In this document: piece after piece, positions 24,978 to 33,370 of the stretch
Layout of the letters: every line of letters begins with the position of its first letter
Numbering within the stretch: position 1 is the stretch's first letter
Assembly: GCA_050633545.1 (NCBI GenBank)
Contig: JBOEGS010000006.1
Location: 310,001-374,000, forward strand
DNA length: 64,000 nt
Source: Litorivita sp050633545
Lineage (GTDB): Bacteria; Pseudomonadota; Alphaproteobacteria; Rhodobacterales; Rhodobacteraceae
Direction: 5' to 3'
Program-made: the position numbers and the translations under genes
Notes under the pieces: model-generated
What the model saw: the letters and a program-made list of their open reading frames with translations, nothing else
Databases searched by the model: none
What the model was told of the DNA's origin: nothing

Positions 24978-25478
24978 CTATTTCTTGCCTGTGCCTTGCG
25001 GCTCGGTGATGTCTTTGATGTCGACAAGGTTCCACGGCAACCCCTCTTGCCGGTAGATGCGCTTGCCCAGATTGGGGTAGTCCCCCACGTCATGGGGAAG
25101 CCTTTGGCCGATCACGAGGCAGCGTAGGGTCTGTGTGCCGGTATTGACCAAAGAATGGGCCAGCCCGCCTTTGCGGTAGCCCAGAAAATCGCCTGCGCCG
25201 ACCGGCTCTTCGTGATCACCGATTCGCGCCGTTGCGGTGCCGCTCAAGATATAGAGGGCTTCGTCCTCGTGATAATGCATATGGTGTTCGGTGGTCCCAT
25301 GACCGGGTTCCACCTCGATCAGATGCACGCCGAGCCCCGTCAGCCCCGTGGCATCGCCAAGGGATTTATTGATGCGTTTGGCATCCGGATTGAGGAAATG
25401 GGTCTTTGCTAGCCCCTCCATTGCCGCGATCTCTTCGGCGCGGATGAGGTAGCCTGCGGGGTCGGTCGTATCGCTCAT
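24978..25478 (-). CDS. Cupin-domain protein
   Basis: A 166-residue protein, starting MSDTTDPAGYLIRAEE. The single cupin barrel has metal-binding motif 1 TEHHMHYHEDEALYILSG (about residues 65-82) and motif 2 around GLAHSLVNTG. It may be an enzyme or a sugar/small-molecule binding protein; the substrate is unknown. The start at 25478 follows a GGAGG ribosome site. It converges on the MttB homologue with about 55 bases between the stops. Confidence 0.88.
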   Translation of the reverse strand: MSDTTDPAGYLIRAEEIAAMEGLAKTHFLNPDAKRINKSLGDATGLTGLGVHLIEVEPGHGTTEHHMHYHEDEALYILSGTATARIGDHEEPVGAGDFLGYRKGGLAHSLVNTGTQTLRCLVIGQRLPHDVGDYPNLGKRIYRQEGLPWNLVDIKDITEPQGTGKK

Positions 25479-25563
25479 GGCGCAGCCTCCGGTTGGGAAT
25501 GGCGCCATGATAGCGTGCCTCGGAGCGAAAAGGAATCCGCCCCGAGACATCGTGCGGGCAGGC

Positions 25564-25851
25564 TCAGCCGGCGGTGCCGCGCAGGATCTGGGCCTCGCCC
25601 ATCATCGCGATGAGCAGATCAACATGTTTGACCACGGAATAGGAGGCGTTGCTTTGGCGGCGCATGTCGTCAAGATCGGCCTCCAGCTCCATCAGGCGCA
25701 GCAAGGCAGGCCCGCTGCGCGGCACGCTGCCATGTCCCAAAAGGCGGCGCAGATGGTGGTCACGGCGGTAGTCTTCCATCCCGATGCGCGCAGCGCGGAT
25801 CAAAAGGCGCGGGCGGCGCAGGGCGTTCAGCATTGTGAGGATATCTTGCAT
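25564..25851 (-). CDS. DUF6477-family small protein
   Basis: A 95-residue basic protein starting MQDILTMLNALRRPRLLIRA. It contains ARIGMEDYRRDHHLRRLLG and a C-terminal helix HVDLLIAMMGEAQILRG. It resembles the small DUF6477 proteins of Rhodobacterales, which have no known function. The GGAAG ribosome site supports the ATG at 25851. It is divergent from the DUF6456 gene across a region rich in DnaA- and CtrA-like boxes. Confidence 0.75.
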   Translation of the reverse strand: MQDILTMLNALRRPRLLIRAARIGMEDYRRDHHLRRLLGHGSVPRSGPALLRLMELEADLDDMRRQSNASYSVVKHVDLLIAMMGEAQILRGTAG

Positions 25852-25980
25852 TGGTCTTCCCATTCTTTGGGTCGCGGACGTCTGATGCGTCATTTGGTGC
25901 GACGTGATGGGAAAATCCTTGCACAACTTAAGCGGGTGTTGCGTTGGGGGCGTTTGAGCGTTCGGAGCCTTTGAAATTAT

Positions 25981-26070
25981 TTATCTTTTATCAACAATGA
26001 TGAAGAACGTGAAAATATTAACCAGTGGGTAACCAATTAAGCTTTAGGTTGTGGATAAAGCTGGGGATAA
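25981..26070. promoter_or_regulatory. AT-rich region with DnaA-box cluster and CtrA-like site
   Basis: TTATCAACA at 25988-25996 has one mismatch to the DnaA box. TGTGGATAA at 26050-26058 is the exact reverse of TTATCCACA. TGGGGATAA at 26062-26070 has one mismatch. Between them, TTAACC at 26018 and GTAACC at 26029 form TTAA-N7-GTAA, one base from the CtrA consensus. It lies between the divergent DUF6477 and DUF6456 genes. Confidence 0.5.
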
Positions 26071-26110
26071 CCCACGGGCCACTATTTTCCAGAATAATAG
26101 GGGATGAATT

Positions 26111-27244
26111 ATGCTGGAGACGACAGCATCCACCAAGCACAACACGGCAGCAATGCCCGCTTGGGTGCCGCAGGCGGCGAAACGCTACCTCAAACACACG
26201 GAGGCGGGCCTGTCTATCCGCGCGCTCGCGCGCGCCGAAGGCTGCCATGCTTCCACCGTTTTGCGACAGATCAGGCGGTTCGAAAACCTGCGTGACGATC
26301 TATTGGTGGACGAAGCCTTGCGGTCTCTCGGGCGCATTCATTTTTCCTCAAACCCCGGTTTTAACGAAAAGGAAGCCGTTGCTATGAAGGAAGATGTGAT
26401 CTGCGAAGACGCGGCGCCGAGCGAGGAATTGCTGGCCAGCGAAGGGCGCCGGATCTTGCGGCGTTTGTGCGAGAGCGGAGCCGTTCTGGCGGTGGCGAGC
26501 GAGATGGACAAAGCCGTGGTCGTGCGCGACACCGAAGACGGGCGCACCACGCGCACGGCGGTTGTGGACCGCAATGTGGCGCAAGCGATGGCTTTGAAGG
26601 ATTGGATCGCCTGCAAGACCCAAGGGCGGATCTCGCGCTATCATATCACGGCGGCGGGGCGCAACGCGTTGGGACATCTGATGGCCAATGCCGAAAACGC
26701 CGCAACCGGCTTTGCCGAGGCGCAGGCGCCGTTCGAGGCGGCGCAATTGCCTTGGGGCGAGACGCGCGATGATATGCCCGAAGAGGAGGGCAAGCCGCGG
26801 CGGGTGCGCTATAATCTGGGCGAAAGCCCTCTCGTGGCTTTGGCGCGGCGGCGCGACAAGGATGGCACGCCGTTCTTGGAAGATGCTCTGGTGCGCGCGG
26901 GCGAGCGTTTGCGCGAGGATTTCGAATTGGCCCAAATGGGCCAGCGCGTGACGCAAGATTGGGAGCGTTTCCTGACCGGCGGTGTCCAAAGCGGGCAGGG
27001 CGCGAGCATGGGCAGCGGCGGCTCGGAGGCGGCAAAGGCCCGCGTGATGGGGGCGCTCAAGGACCTCGGTCCGGGGCTTGGCGATGTGGCGCTGCGCTGC
27101 TGTTGCTATCTTGAGGGGCTGGAGGCCGCGGAAAAGCGCATGGGCTGGTCCGCCCGCTCTGGCAAGATCGTGCTGCGCATCGCGCTGCAACGGCTCAAGC
27201 GTCATTATGATGACCTTGGCGACGCGGGTGCATTGATCGGTTAA
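26111..27244 (+). CDS. DUF6456-domain DNA-binding-like protein
   Basis: A 377-residue protein. Residues 20-55 form a helix-turn-helix (LSIRALARAEGCHASTVLRQ). A middle winged-helix-like part has GRISRYHITAAGRNALGHLM. The C-terminal DUF6456 domain carries DVALRCCCYLEGLEAAEK and MGWSARSGKIVLRIALQRLK. It is probably a transcription or replication regulator, but no target is known. An AGGGGA ribosome site precedes the ATG. The upstream DnaA/CtrA-like boxes suggest a cell-cycle-timed promoter. Its stop overlaps the convergent VIT1 stop by 3 bases. Confidence 0.8.
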   Translation: MLETTASTKHNTAAMPAWVPQAAKRYLKHTEAGLSIRALARAEGCHASTVLRQIRRFENLRDDLLVDEALRSLGRIHFSSNPGFNEKEAVAMKEDVICEDAAPSEELLASEGRRILRRLCESGAVLAVASEMDKAVVVRDTEDGRTTRTAVVDRNVAQAMALKDWIACKTQGRISRYHITAAGRNALGHLMANAENAATGFAEAQAPFEAAQLPWGETRDDMPEEEGKPRRVRYNLGESPLVALARRRDKDGTPFLEDALVRAGERLREDFELAQMGQRVTQDWERFLTGGVQSGQGASMGSGGSEAAKARVMGALKDLGPGLGDVALRCCCYLEGLEAAEKRMGWSARSGKIVLRIALQRLKRHYDDLGDAGALIG

Positions 27245-27972
27245 CCGCCGACCAGCATCCCGACGCCATAGGCCACCACGGCGCAAACCGTCCCGACCAA
27301 GACGGTTTCGCCAACCGAGCGGTGCAACGGCTCGCCCGTGGCGTTCCATCTGAGCAGACCCAGCGCGATCAAGGCCCCTGCCGTCGTCATCACCGAGTGG
27401 ATGAAGGTGGCGGGGGTCGGCTCGGTTACGAAATAGGGCACCAAAGGCACGGCGCCGAACACCACAAAGCTGCAAAATGTGACAAAGCCGTTGATCGCGG
27501 GGTTTTCCTCGGCCGGATCATGCATGCCGAATTCATACGTCATCATCAGATCGGCCATCATATCGGGATGGCGCAGCATGATATCGGCCGTGGTTTCGGC
27601 CTCATTGTCGGGCAATCCGCGCTGGCGCAGGATATGGACCATCTCGAACCGCTCTTGCGCCGGATTTTCGGCAATTTCTCGCAGCTCGCTGCTGCGCCGC
27701 GCGCGGTAGAGGTCATGTTGCGAGCGGGTGGAAAGAAACTCGCCCAAGCCCATCGAGACCGCATCGGCAAAGAGGTTGGCCAGACCAAAGACCAAGACCG
27801 CCACCGCACCGATTTGCCCCGCTCCATCGGAGGCAGCCCCTGCAAAACCTGCGACAATGGCAAAGGTTGTGACAATCCCGTCATTGCCGCCATAGATGAT
27901 TTGTTTGAGAAATTCCTGTGTGCGGCCAAGGGAGTGCGCTTCGCGCCGGTGCGCGGTCCAGTCAATGCTCAT
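27241..27972 (-). CDS. VIT1/CCC1-family iron/manganese transporter
   Basis: A 243-residue membrane protein. The first span region IYGGNDGIVTTFAIVAGFAG is the family signature, followed by ADAVSMGLGEFLSTRSQHDLY. A cytoplasmic charged stretch (about residues 75-150) corresponds to the metal-binding domain, and three more spans close the protein. VIT1 members export Fe2+ or Mn2+ from the cytoplasm. The ATG at 27972 has an AAGGAG ribosome site. Its position next to the katA-oxyR cluster fits metal and redox stress. Confidence 0.9.
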   Translation of the reverse strand: MSIDWTAHRREAHSLGRTQEFLKQIIYGGNDGIVTTFAIVAGFAGAASDGAGQIGAVAVLVFGLANLFADAVSMGLGEFLSTRSQHDLYRARRSSELREIAENPAQERFEMVHILRQRGLPDNEAETTADIMLRHPDMMADLMMTYEFGMHDPAEENPAINGFVTFCSFVVFGAVPLVPYFVTEPTPATFIHSVMTTAGALIALGLLRWNATGEPLHRSVGETVLVGTVCAVVAYGVGMLVGG

Positions 27973-28074
27973 CTCGGGCTCCTTGGCTTTACCTGATGCG
28001 CGCAAGTTTTAGGCGATGGAGCGCGAGGTGCAACCGAGAGCGACTCGCAACTGCGGTTTTTGCGCGGGCAAAGG

Positions 28075-28106
28075 AAAAGGCCGCAAGGGTGGGTGCCCTT
28101 GCGGCC
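28075..28106 (-). terminator. Intrinsic terminator of katA
   Basis: Perfect 11-bp stem GGCCGCAAGGG / CCCTTGCGGCC with a 6-base loop and TTTT on the minus strand, 48 bases after the katA stop. Confidence 0.88.
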
Positions 28107-28117
28107 TCTCGGCGTTC

Positions 28118-28133
28118 TAGACCGTTCGGTCCA
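28118..28133 (+). repeat. 16-bp palindromic repeat, copy 6 (TAGACCGTTCGGTCCA)
   Basis: Lies in the katA 3' UTR, between the stop (28154) and the terminator. Centre GTTC. Confidence 0.8.
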
Positions 28134-28153
28134 GTGCCTGTATTGCCCGATAT

Positions 28154-29647
28154 TTATCCCTTGGGAACCGGCGTGTCATTCGTCACCGGCACCGCGTTTA
28201 CATCGCTGGCTTGCGCCTCATTCGCGGCGCGCACACCGGCGCAATAGTCGGGATGCACCCGTTCGAGCACCGCATACCAACGTTCCTTGACCGGCTGCGA
28301 GCACGGCCCCATCGCCGCCGCGAAGTTATTGAACAAGCGCTGCTTTTGCCCTTCGTCGAACATGTTGAACAAGGCGCGCGGCTGAACGTAATCGGCATCG
28401 CTGTCCTCGACCGCATAGCGGTCCGCATCGCCGTCGATGCGCAGGGGCGGTTCGACAAACTCCGGCTGGGCGGTCGGGCCATCATATTGGTTTGGCTCGT
28501 AATAGGCATCGGGATTGCCGAAATCATTGGTGAAGAACCGCATGGTGCCGTCTTTGTGGTAATGCTGCATTTGCGCGGCTTTGGGCGCATTCGCGGGCAG
28601 GGCCTCGTAATGGGTGCCAAGCCGGTAGCGATGCGCATCGGCATAAGAGAAGATACGCCCTTGCAACATTTTGTCGGGGCTGAACCCGATGCCTGGCACC
28701 ACATTGGACGGGCTGAAAGCGGCGTTTTCGACCATCTGGAAATAGTTTTCGGGGATCTTGTTCATCTCCAGCTCACCCACTTCGATGAGCGGGTAATCGC
28801 CATGCGGCCAGACCTTGGTCAGATCGAAGGGGTTATAGGCCTGCTTGCCTGCATCGGCCTCGGGCATGACTTGGATAAACAGCGTCCATTTCGGGAAATC
28901 GCCGCCATTGATCGCGTTCACGAGGTCTTCTTGATAGCTCTCGCGGGTTTTGCCGATCAGCTCTTCTGCCTCGGCATTGGTGTAATGGGCGTGACCTTGT
29001 TGGGTTTTGAAGTGGAATTTCACCCAATACCGCTCGCCCTTTTCGTTCCACAAGCTGAAGGTGTGGCTGCCATATCCGTTCATACGCATCGGGTTCACCG
29101 GAATGCCGCGGTCGGACATGAGAATCGTTACCTGATGGATGCATTCGGGCTGCGCGGCCCAAAAATCAAACATCGCTTCGGGGCTGCGCAGGTTGGTTTT
29201 CGGGTGGCGTTTTTGGGTGCGGATGAAGTCGGGGAACTTCATCGCATCGCGCAAGAAAAACACCGGCGTGTTATTGCCCACCACGTCCCAATTGCCATCC
29301 TCGGTATAGAATTTCAGGCTGAAGCCGCGCACATCGCGTTCAGCATCGGCGGCGCCTTGCTCGCCCGCCACGGTGGACCAACGCGACAGAACATCCGTCA
29401 CCGCACCGGGTTTAAAGACCTCGGCGCAGGTGTATTTGGTGATGTCATGGGTGACGGTGAATTTGCCCTCAAGGCCCCAGCCTTTGGCGTGGACCACGCG
29501 CTCGGGGATACGCTCGCGGTTCTGATGGGCGAGCTTTTCAACCAATTGATAATCTTGCAACAAGACCGGCCCGCGGGCTCCGGCGGTTTGGCTGTTTGCA
29601 TTACTGGTGACGGGGGCACCGGCGGTGGTGGTCAGACGTTTGCTCAT
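28154..29647 (-). CDS. katA: Haem catalase KatA (small-subunit type)
   Basis: A 497-residue catalase that disproportionates H2O2. The active-site His is residue 53 in RVVHAKGWG, the distal Asn is in VVGNNTPVFFLRD, and the proximal haem Tyr is in RIFSYADAHRYRLGTHYEAL. The length fits small-subunit clade 3 enzymes. The AAGGAGC ribosome site is upstream. It is divergent from oxyR with 99 bases between the starts, the common arrangement in which OxyR controls both genes. Confidence 0.97.
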   Translation of the reverse strand: MSKRLTTTAGAPVTSNANSQTAGARGPVLLQDYQLVEKLAHQNRERIPERVVHAKGWGLEGKFTVTHDITKYTCAEVFKPGAVTDVLSRWSTVAGEQGAADAERDVRGFSLKFYTEDGNWDVVGNNTPVFFLRDAMKFPDFIRTQKRHPKTNLRSPEAMFDFWAAQPECIHQVTILMSDRGIPVNPMRMNGYGSHTFSLWNEKGERYWVKFHFKTQQGHAHYTNAEAEELIGKTRESYQEDLVNAINGGDFPKWTLFIQVMPEADAGKQAYNPFDLTKVWPHGDYPLIEVGELEMNKIPENYFQMVENAAFSPSNVVPGIGFSPDKMLQGRIFSYADAHRYRLGTHYEALPANAPKAAQMQHYHKDGTMRFFTNDFGNPDAYYEPNQYDGPTAQPEFVEPPLRIDGDADRYAVEDSDADYVQPRALFNMFDEGQKQRLFNNFAAAMGPCSQPVKERWYAVLERVHPDYCAGVRAANEAQASDVNAVPVTNDTPVPKG

Positions 29648-29746
29648 CTCTGGCTAGCTCCTTATTGCATTGCGTTGTCGCTATATGATGTGGGTTTTGC
29701 CATAAGTTCCAATTGCAATTTCCTTTGAAACTGATAGGAATTGATT
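29648..29746. promoter_or_regulatory. katA-oxyR divergent regulatory region
   Basis: AT-rich 99-base spacer. GATAGGAATTGAT before oxyR and GCTATATGATG nearer katA look like OxyR half-sites (ATAG/CTAT spaced by about 7-10), but no complete site can be claimed. Control by OxyR is expected from the arrangement. Confidence 0.5.
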
Positions 29747-30670
29747 ATGAATATCACTCTGCGCCAACTCACTTACTTTAAGGCCTTGGCGGCCGAGCGA
29801 AATTTTGGCCGTGCGGCGCAGACGGTGCATGTCTCTCAGCCCGCACTTTCGGTGCAAATCCGTGATCTGGAGGCGCAACTCGGCGCGGCATTGGTCGAGC
29901 GCCATGCGCGTGACGTTGTGCTGACCCCCTTCGGGCGGCAGATTTTAAGCCAAGCAGAAAAGACCTTGGAGGAAGTAGACCGATTGGTCCAGATGGCGCG
30001 CTGGCGCGGGGGATTGTCCGGCGAATTGCGCCTTGGGGTGATTCCGACCGTCGCGCCATACCTGTTGCCCGAAGCGCTGGCGCGGCTTCGTGCCCATGAT
30101 CTGTCGCTGGACGTGAAGGTGTTTGAGGGCAAGACCGAGCGCTTGGTCGCGCAGCTCGTCGACGGCACATTGGACGCGGCGGTGATGGCTTTGCCGCTCG
30201 AGGTGGCGGCGCTCGAGGTCGCTTCGCTCTTTGAGGACCGCTTTTTGCTTGCGGGGTCTGCCGCACGCCTGAGCGCATTGGGAACCGGGGCCGAGGCATT
30301 GCGCCCCAAAGCTCTGGAGCCGTCGCAATTGATGTTGCTGGAGGATGGCCATTGCCTGACCGATCAGGCGCTGGAGGTTTGCGGGCGCGGCGCGGGGCAG
30401 ATCAATACCGGCGCGTCCTCTTTGGCGACCTTGTCGCGGTTGGTCGAGGCGGGGTTTGGTTTGACGCTGATGCCGGAAATCGCGGCGCTTTCCGAAAGCC
30501 TGTCGGCGCCCAAAATGGAGTTGATGCGGTTTTCTGCGCCGGAACCGTCGCGCGAAATCGCCCTGTTTCGCAGGCGCGGTAGCGGATCGGACGCTTGGTT
30601 TGCGGAATTGACCGCGCTGTTGGCGCAGGTCGGTGAGGGCCTGACGGCGCAGTGCCGAAATGCCCTTTAA
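29747..30670 (+). CDS. oxyR: Hydrogen peroxide-sensing LysR-type regulator OxyR
   Basis: A 307-residue LysR-family protein. The N-terminal helix-turn-helix is NFGRAAQTVHVSQPALSVQI. The redox pair is preserved: Cys203 and Cys212 in GHCLTDQALEVCG, with the same spacing as Cys199/Cys208 of E. coli OxyR. The ATG at 29747 is preferred over a TTG two codons upstream. It is divergent from katA and convergent with a peroxiredoxin gene. Copy 7 of the palindromic repeat lies in frame and encodes VDRLV in the linker helix. Confidence 0.96.
   Translation: MNITLRQLTYFKALAAERNFGRAAQTVHVSQPALSVQIRDLEAQLGAALVERHARDVVLTPFGRQILSQAEKTLEEVDRLVQMARWRGGLSGELRLGVIPTVAPYLLPEALARLRAHDLSLDVKVFEGKTERLVAQLVDGTLDAAVMALPLEVAALEVASLFEDRFLLAGSAARLSALGTGAEALRPKALEPSQLMLLEDGHCLTDQALEVCGRGAGQINTGASSLATLSRLVEAGFGLTLMPEIAALSESLSAPKMELMRFSAPEPSREIALFRRRGSGSDAWFAELTALLAQVGEGLTAQCRNAL
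29976..29991 (+). repeat. 16-bp palindromic repeat, copy 7 (TAGACCGATTGGTCCA)
   Basis: Inside oxyR, encoding VDRLVQ in the linker helix. Centre GATT, + orientation. Confidence 0.8.
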
Positions 30671-30724
30671 CGCAGACCGCCCGCTGGTTGGGTCTCAGCG
30701 GGCGGTGCATCATCATCTTGGGGC

Positions 30725-30740
30725 TAGACCGGATGGTCCA
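30725..30740 (+). repeat. 16-bp palindromic repeat, copy 8 (TAGACCGGATGGTCCA)
   Basis: Lies one base after the peroxiredoxin stop, in the convergent spacer with oxyR. Centre GGAT. Confidence 0.75.
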
Positions 30741-30741
30741 A

Positions 30742-31293
30742 CTATTCGGCAGCGACCGCCGCGCCTTTGTTTTTCAGATATTTCATCACGTTTTCCGGCG
30801 AGCTTTCGCCGTAAGGGTCTTCGCCGTGGTTGTCGCACAAGCCCGGCTCTTCGAACCACGCCTCAATGGTTCCATTGTTGACCACGGCCGCATAGCGCCA
30901 CGAGCGCAGGCCAAACCCGAGGTTATCCTTGCGCACCAACATGCCGGCGCGGCGGGTAAATTCGCCCGATCCGTCAGGGATGACTTTAACATTCTTAATG
31001 CCCTGGGCCTCGGCCCATTTGTTCATCACAAAGCTGTCGTTGACCGACATGCAATAAATCTCGTCGATACCCATCTCTTGGAATTTTTCGAAATTATCTT
31101 CGAAACCAGGGAGTTGGTAGGTCGAGCAAGTGGGGGTAAAGGCACCGGGCAGCGAGAAAAGGACCACGCGCTTGCCTGCGAAGTAATCCGCGGTGGTCAT
31201 GTCCTGCCAACGAAACGGGTTCGGCCCGCCGACGGATTCGTCACGCACACGGGTGTGGAAGGTCACGGCGGGGAGTTTTGCTCCGGCAATCAT
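30742..31293 (-). CDS. Peroxiredoxin (Prx5/AhpC-TSA type)
   Basis: A 183-residue thiol peroxidase. The peroxidatic Cys56 is in PGAFTPTCSTYQLPGFE. The length and sequence fit the Prx5 group, often glutathione- or glutaredoxin-linked. Further Cys residues in EIYCMSVND and GLCDNHGED could act as resolving or structural thiols. The ATG at 31293 has an AGGAG ribosome site. It is convergent with oxyR, so it belongs to the same peroxide-defence cluster. Confidence 0.93.
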   Translation of the reverse strand: MIAGAKLPAVTFHTRVRDESVGGPNPFRWQDMTTADYFAGKRVVLFSLPGAFTPTCSTYQLPGFEDNFEKFQEMGIDEIYCMSVNDSFVMNKWAEAQGIKNVKVIPDGSGEFTRRAGMLVRKDNLGFGLRSWRYAAVVNNGTIEAWFEEPGLCDNHGEDPYGESSPENVMKYLKNKGAAVAAE

Positions 31294-31349
31294 AATATCT
31301 GCTCCTAGATGAACGCCCGCGGCAGCAGGCAAGAATGGTTCGCGGCTGG

Positions 31350-31365
31350 TTTAGAGCGATTCTAA
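31350..31365. promoter_or_regulatory. Possible Irr/ICE-like inverted repeat
   Basis: TTTAGAGCGATTCTAA, an inverted repeat of TTAGA/TCTAA spaced by 5, 57 bases upstream of the peroxiredoxin start. It resembles the iron control element bound by Irr in alphaproteobacteria, with one arm imperfect. The rest of the 295-base spacer (31294-31588) holds no gene I can support. Confidence 0.3.
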
Positions 31366-31588
31366 TCACGGCTTCAATGCAGCCGCAGCGTTAAATGCTG
31401 CAATCGCGAAGAAAACCCGCCAGACAGAGCGCGCCGCGGGCAGGGCGCGGCGCGTTGCATGGTAAATAGGCCGATTTGAAAGGAAACTCCGCGCTAGCGG
31501 CAGGGCTGCCATGCGCCAGATGCGCGGCTCTTCATTGGACAGCAACCCAAAGCGGGCGTATATGGAAGGCAACAGTAAGGAGCAGCCC

Positions 31589-32548
31589 ATGTCGCCGCGT
31601 GATCTGAAAATCCCCGAGCAGCGCCACCCTGAAAAGGCGCGCCGCTCCGACAATCCGCAGCCGCGCAAGCCTGATTGGATCAGGGTCAAAGCGCCGACCT
31701 CGGAAGGCTATAAGCAAACCCGCGACATCATGCGCGAGCATAAACTGGTGACGGTTTGCGAAGAGGCGGGATGCCCCAATGCGGGCGAATGCTGGTCCCA
31801 AGGGCACGCCACGATGATGATCATGGGCGAGGTCTGCACCCGTGCCTGCACGTTTTGCAACATCGCCACGGGCAAGCCGCCCGAAGATCTTGATGTCTTC
31901 GAACCGGGCCGTGTGGCCGATGCAGTCGCCAAATTGGGGCTCAACCATGTGGTGGTCACCTCCGTCGACCGCGACGATATCGAAGACGGCGGGGCGCAGC
32001 ATTTCGCCCAGACCATCCGCGCCATTCGCCACCGTAGCCCTGCCACAACGATCGAGGTTCTGACGCCCGATTTCATCCGCTGCGGCCCCGAGGCTTTGGA
32101 AGTGGTCGTCGAGGCGCGCCCTGACGTGTTCAACCATAATTTGGAAACGGTGCCAGGGCTTTACCCCGAAGTGCGCCCCGGCGCGCGGTATTTCCACTCG
32201 CTGCGTCTGCTCCAGCGGGTCAAGGAACTGGACCCGACGATGTTCACCAAATCAGGCATCATGGTGGGGCTGGGCGAGGACCGCCAAGCGGTGCTTCAGG
32301 TGATGGAGGATATGCGCGCGGCGGATATCGATTTCCTGACCATCGGGCAATATCTGCAACCGACGCCGAAACACCATGCGGTGGACCGTTTTGTGCATCC
32401 CGATGAATTTGCCGCCTATGAAAAAGCCGCCTTTGGCAAAGGCTTCTTGATGGTCTCTGCCTCGCCTTTGACGCGGTCGAGCTATCACGCGGGGGACGAC
32501 TTTGCAAAGCTGCGCGACGCGCGGTTTGCAAAGCTGGGCAAAGCTTAA
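31589..32548 (+). CDS. lipA: Lipoyl synthase
   Basis: A 319-residue radical-SAM enzyme that inserts two sulfurs into octanoyl groups. The auxiliary cluster is held by Cys57, Cys62 and Cys68 (CEEAGCPNAGEC). The SAM cluster is held by CTRACTFC (Cys83, 87, 90). The family C-terminus includes ASPLTRSSYHA, with the RSSY cluster ligand. The ATG at 31589 follows AAGGAG. No lipB lies nearby. The stop overlaps the convergent small gene at 32545. Confidence 0.97.
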   Translation: MSPRDLKIPEQRHPEKARRSDNPQPRKPDWIRVKAPTSEGYKQTRDIMREHKLVTVCEEAGCPNAGECWSQGHATMMIMGEVCTRACTFCNIATGKPPEDLDVFEPGRVADAVAKLGLNHVVVTSVDRDDIEDGGAQHFAQTIRAIRHRSPATTIEVLTPDFIRCGPEALEVVVEARPDVFNHNLETVPGLYPEVRPGARYFHSLRLLQRVKELDPTMFTKSGIMVGLGEDRQAVLQVMEDMRAADIDFLTIGQYLQPTPKHHAVDRFVHPDEFAAYEKAAFGKGFLMVSASPLTRSSYHAGDDFAKLRDARFAKLGKA

Positions 32549-32727
32549 TTCGGCTTGTATTTCGGGGCGCGCTCCATGGTGAGCGCCTCCGGCCAGCCGA
32601 TGAAATATTCCACCGCGAAAATGGCAAAGCAGAGCGCCAAAATCGCTGCGCCGATTTTTACCTGCCGCATTGACGGCGGGCGGCGCGCCCATTTGGCCAT
32701 GCGCATCAAATGGCGTATGTTTAGCAT
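32545..32727 (-). CDS. Small membrane protein of the hpt operon
   Basis: A 60-residue protein: a basic N-terminus (MLNIRHLMRMAKWARRPPSM) followed by one hydrophobic span (VKIGAAILALCFAIFAVEYF) and a short tail ending PKYKPN. It starts 12 bases after the hpt stop on the same strand. The positive-inside rule puts the N-terminus in the cytoplasm. No function is known. Confidence 0.7.
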   Translation of the reverse strand: MLNIRHLMRMAKWARRPPSMRQVKIGAAILALCFAIFAVEYFIGWPEALTMERAPKYKPN

Positions 32728-32739
32728 TTTTGTTTCTTA

Positions 32740-33300
32740 TCAGTCATTTGCGCCGCTTTCTTCATCGGTAAACCGCACCTTGCCGATATAGGGCAGGTTG
32801 CGGTTTCGCTGTGCGAAATCGATGCCATAGCCGACGACAAATTCGTCAGGGATTTCAAATCCGGTCCAGTCGGCCTTGAAGGGCACTTCGCGGCGGCTGG
32901 GTTTGTCGAGCAGGGCAATGGTCTTGAGCCGCGCGGGGTGGCGGCTTTCAAGCAGATGGGTGACATGGGTCATCGTGTGGCCGGTGTCGATAATATCCTC
33001 GACGACCAATACATCGCGATCGGCGATTTCGCCGCGCAAGTCTTTGAGAATGCGCACTTCTCTGCTCGATTTCATCTCGTTGCCATAAGAGGAGGCCTCA
33101 AGGAAATCGACCTCGACCGGCAGGTCCAATTCACGCACCAGATCGGCGATAAAGACAAAAGAGCCGCGCAACAGCCCGACGACGACCAGCTTTCGCGTGC
33201 CGTCGAATTCGGCCTCGATCTCGCGGCACAGGGCCTCGATCCGTGCGGCAATGGCTTTGGCCGAGATCATCTGATCTATGACATAGGGTCGCGTTGGCAT
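32740..33300 (-). CDS. hpt: Hypoxanthine phosphoribosyltransferase
   Basis: A 186-residue purine salvage enzyme that joins hypoxanthine (or guanine) to PRPP. The PRPP-binding motif is VLVVEDIIDTGHTM near residues 96-110. The N-terminal flexible loop region has FLEASSYGNEMKSSREV. The ribosome site AAGGGGAAAGAC supports the ATG at 33300. A 60-residue membrane protein gene follows. It is divergent from the Coq10/RatA gene. Confidence 0.95.
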   Translation of the reverse strand: MPTRPYVIDQMISAKAIAARIEALCREIEAEFDGTRKLVVVGLLRGSFVFIADLVRELDLPVEVDFLEASSYGNEMKSSREVRILKDLRGEIADRDVLVVEDIIDTGHTMTHVTHLLESRHPARLKTIALLDKPSRREVPFKADWTGFEIPDEFVVGYGIDFAQRNRNLPYIGKVRFTDEESGAND

Positions 33301-33370
33301 GTCTTTCCCCTTGAATTTCCGTGCCTATTCTACGACATGGGAGGCCCAAGTCACGCGAAAACCAGAGCAT

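Noticed and set aside
25981..26070. Chromosomal replication origin
   Set aside because: Three DnaA-like boxes are too few, there is no long AT-rich unwinding element, and none of the usual origin neighbours is present. It is kept only as a regulatory region.
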